Part shown: positions 62,075-64,000 of the stretch, one piece after another | Layout of the letters: each line of letters begins with the position of its first letter | Position numbering within the stretch: position 1 is the first letter of the stretch | From: Planctomycetota bacterium | GTDB taxonomy: Bacteria > Planctomycetota > PLA2 | Reading direction: 5' to 3' | Length of the DNA: 64,000 nt | Assembly (NCBI GenBank): GCA_021776785.1 | Contig: JAJFFF010000043.1 | Location: forward strand, 68,196 to 132,195 | Made by a program: the position numbers and the translations under genes | The notes under the pieces: model-generated | The model's database searches: none | Told to the model about the DNA's origin: nothing | What the model saw: the letters and a program-made list of their open reading frames with translations, nothing else

Positions 62075-63631
62075 CTAGGTCCAGTCCATATGCCGCGGCA
62101 CCATGTCCTCAAACGGATCTCCATCCGGGAGTAGCCCACGAAGCATCTCCTGCTCGTGACTGGGTCGCGAAGCGGACGCGCCACGTAAGGATCGCCACCC
62201 GCTGCCTCGGATTTGAGCGTAAGCGCCCGCTAACGCATCGAGCAGGTCGTCGTGCGCCGCTGCGGGAAACGACAACGCCTCCGCGCGAAGCTCGGGGAAT
62301 TGATCGCCGCAAATTCGTAGGAGCGAGGGCTTCGTTGAGAGCGCAGGCTCCAACGCTTGGACGATGCGCAGTTCCTTATTCGTCGTGGGCTTGATGGGCT
62401 TGACCGAGATTGATGCGTGGCGCTTGCGTAGTTCGCGCTGCGTGACTTCAACGAGGGCCTCGTCACGAACCGCCTCTTGCCATACTACGCGGACTTCGGC
62501 TTCGATAGCTTTGCGTGCAATGAACGCAGCCTGTTCGGAGGGTGCTCCGCGCATGCGCTGAGCGAGAAAGACCTCCCAGCATCGCTCCGACGTGAGGTAG
62601 CCGATGGCGACCACCGCACACCAGTCCGTCTGACCGGTACGGGCGCGAGTTGAATCGCCAGCGGGATCTGCAAACAGCACCCGTTGGGAGTACGCAGAAA
62701 CACCTTGCGGAACGGGTGCATCAAAGTGCCATGTTTCAAACGGGCACTCTTCGCCGGACACGGGACGGTTCGCAAGACCACGTGCCGCAGCGGTCGGGCC
62801 CATCTGGTTGGCGCGTTCACGTAGTACGTCTTGGGGGAACGGACACGGCAACGTGCCGCTGTCGATGCACTCGCCACATGCCCACTTTTCCCACGCCAAG
62901 ACGTCGTACGGTTCCTCCGCGCGAACAATGAGCCATCGCCAACCGCTCGTCTTCTCTTCGCGCAACACCGCGGAAGCATCGGCGCAGTGATACGCCGTTT
63001 GCAACCAGCACGTACGACGCTTTCCGTCGCCCTTGAGTTGCTGACGAGACATCCAAGTCGTGCGCAACGCTTCGAGCACGCGCATGCGATTCGTGGGTTC
63101 GAGAATCGCCGTCTTCAGCGTTACGATGTCGTCGAGCAGCAAGAAGTTCGTGCGCACACCCGTGCCCGTCAAGATGCCGTGACCGCTGACGGTGGGGTTG
63201 TTCGTCATGCCTGTCCGGGCGACAGTGAACCGATCCGCGGTGTCGCGCTTCATCTGCACGCGAACACCTGGGAACACTCGTTGATACGCGGGCAAGTCAA
63301 GAATGCCGCGGACGAGCGCGACGAGTTCGCTGGAACGATCGGCGGAGTACGAGACGATCGACACGAGCAGGTTGGCGTCACGTCCAATCTCAAACGCCGC
63401 GCGGTAGCAAGCGAGCGTCGTTTTGCCGCTGCCCATCGGCAGCATGAGCCCGCACGGTGTACTGGACTCGAAGCACTCTTCAGCAAACGACCAGACAAAG
63501 CGATCGAGTTCGCGTCGCTTGAACGCGGAGCCTTGTTCGTCCAAACCGACGTAGACCAGGAACGCGCCAAAGTCTCTGCGTGCGGCATCGGCGGCCATCG
63601 CGTGTGCCTTGAGCAGCAGGTTGCTAGTCAC
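62075..63631 (-). CDS. Phage terminase large subunit
   Basis: 518 aa from the GTG at 63631 (VTSNLLLKAHAMAADAARRDFG); GTG at 63640 or a later ATG are alternatives, and the track start lies inside the preceding gene. The ATPase has a Walker A LMLPMGSGKTTLACYRA and Walker B NFLLLDDIVTLK. The RNase H-like nuclease domain has RVLFADPAGDSTRARTGQTDWCAVVAIG, a mid Glu/Asp (WQEAVRDEALVEV) and AHDDLLDALAGAY. It packages DNA into preformed heads by ATP hydrolysis and makes the cuts. It overlaps the upstream gene by 8 nt. Confidence 0.92.
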   Translation of the reverse strand: MTSNLLLKAHAMAADAARRDFGAFLVYVGLDEQGSAFKRRELDRFVWSFAEECFESSTPCGLMLPMGSGKTTLACYRAAFEIGRDANLLVSIVSYSADRSSELVALVRGILDLPAYQRVFPGVRVQMKRDTADRFTVARTGMTNNPTVSGHGILTGTGVRTNFLLLDDIVTLKTAILEPTNRMRVLEALRTTWMSRQQLKGDGKRRTCWLQTAYHCADASAVLREEKTSGWRWLIVRAEEPYDVLAWEKWACGECIDSGTLPCPFPQDVLRERANQMGPTAAARGLANRPVSGEECPFETWHFDAPVPQGVSAYSQRVLFADPAGDSTRARTGQTDWCAVVAIGYLTSERCWEVFLAQRMRGAPSEQAAFIARKAIEAEVRVVWQEAVRDEALVEVTQRELRKRHASISVKPIKPTTNKELRIVQALEPALSTKPSLLRICGDQFPELRAEALSFPAAAHDDLLDALAGAYAQIRGSGWRSLRGASASRPSHEQEMLRGLLPDGDPFEDMVPRHMDWT

Positions 63632-64000
63632 GGCCGTCACCAACTGCCAGCGGCATGCCGTCCAAAGCCTCCCGAATGATCGACGCACGTTCGGCGGGGT
63701 CCATCGCTGGCAATGCGATCCGGACAAGTCTCACGATCTCGTCGCGGCCCTGCGGTGAGTCGGGAGCGGGTAGCTCTAGATGCGCGTGGATGTGTTCGTG
63801 GCGCTCCGGGCTTAACTTCCCGAGTAGCTTGGCCATCAAACCGCATGCGCGCGCTCTTGCGCCTGGGTTGCTGCGGTCTTGGATGAGTTCACGCAAAGCG
63901 CGCAGCGTCATCTGCCATAAACCTTCATCGTCAACTGAGTGGAGGTCGCGCAGTTCGTTGATCGCGGCTTGGATGTTCTTCCGGCGCTTCCAACGCGAAG
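63624..64000 (-). CDS. Partial gene, probable terminase small subunit
   Basis: The frame is open to the right edge, so the gene starts outside the window; the ATG at 63911 in the track is internal. The visible part begins SRWKRRKNIQAAINELRDLH and continues to MAKLLGKLSPERHEHIHAHL, mainly helical. Position directly before and overlapping the terminase large subunit, small helical character and charged C-terminus fit TerS, which recognises phage DNA. The N-terminal DNA-binding part is not visible. Confidence 0.6.
   Translation of the reverse strand, partial: SRWKRRKNIQAAINELRDLHSVDDEGLWQMTLRALRELIQDRSNPGARARACGLMAKLLGKLSPERHEHIHAHLELPAPDSPQGRDEIVRLVRIALPAMDPAERASIIREALDGMPLAVGDGRD

Larger units (their letters stand above)
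54971..64000. mobile_element. Integrated phage-like element adjacent to tRNA-Tyr (right end outside window)
   Basis: Starting 317 bp after the tRNA, nearly all genes are on the minus strand: integrase, small overlapping ORFs, two HTH excisionase-like genes, a CHC2/TOPRIM/DUF3987-type primase, and terminase large and probable small subunits. No capsid or tail genes appear before the window ends. The 316-bp stretch between tRNA and integrase holds a tRNA terminator, a phased TGCAA repeat and one copy of the 12-bp repeat, but no gene. A second att copy should lie right of 64000. Confidence 0.85.

Overview
The window is high-GC, gene-dense bacterial chromosome and most likely comes from a member of the Planctomycetota. 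That assignment is inferred from gene content: a zinc-ribbon membrane protein of the CxxC/CPECG type common in that phylum, many secreted or membrane-anchored proteins with HEAT, TPR, LamG-like and carboxypeptidase-regulatory-like domains, a multihaem cytochrome c fused to HEAT-like sequence, and a short atypical EF-G. A heptosyltransferase, several lipoprotein signal peptides and a twin-arginine signal indicate a Gram-negative envelope. No rRNA is present and one tRNA (Tyr) was found.

Layout. 1-5.4 kb: the end of an unknown gene, then a minus-strand operon (heptosyltransferase, glnE, GNAT) with 4-nt overlaps. 5.4-8.9 kb: secreted LamG-like, Gly/Arg-rich and TPR proteins. 8.9-10.5 kb: a terC gene bracketed by two arrays of a ~105-113 bp palindromic repeat in opposite orientation. 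10.5-16.3 kb: a small anchored protein, an MsbA-like ABC exporter, an EF-G-like GTPase and a methyltransferase. 16.4-23.6 kb: a complete F-type ATP synthase operon in classical order (atpZ, atpI-like, atpB-E-F-H-A-G-D-C) closed by a strong terminator. 23.6-33.6 kb: an exported archaemetzincin, ferritin, M20 peptidase, sirtuin, two carboxypeptidase-regulatory-like membrane proteins, a HEAT/prenyltransferase-fold secreted protein, a uracil-DNA glycosylase and an exported truncated haemoglobin. 33.8-41.4 kb: a sigma-54 activator, FNT channel, zinc-ribbon membrane protein, tiny basic protein, aldo/keto reductase, miniature DprA-like protein, MsrP and an octahaem cytochrome. 41.5-45.1 kb: a small membrane protein, a non-coding nested-palindrome element followed by a remnant of that same gene's 3' end, a beta-lactamase-fold hydrolase and a serpin-like lipoprotein operon. 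45.2-54.7 kb: a type IIA topoisomerase pair, a divergent pair of peptidase-like secreted proteins, a lipoprotein amidase and an EVE/PUA-like gene with a structured leader.

54.97 kb to the right edge: an integrated phage-like element next to tRNA-Tyr. It has a tyrosine recombinase, two excisionase-type HTH proteins, a CHC2/TOPRIM/DUF3987-type primase, a terminase large subunit and a partial probable small subunit, nearly all on the minus strand. Between the replication and packaging blocks sits a two-gene cassette on the opposite strand: a 2-TM protein overlapping a predicted PD-(D/E)XK nuclease. Its layout is typical of phage-carried accessory or defence genes, and it is my leading candidate for an undescribed system. 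The palindromic arrays around terC and the nested-palindrome element near 42 kb are the most interesting non-coding structures.
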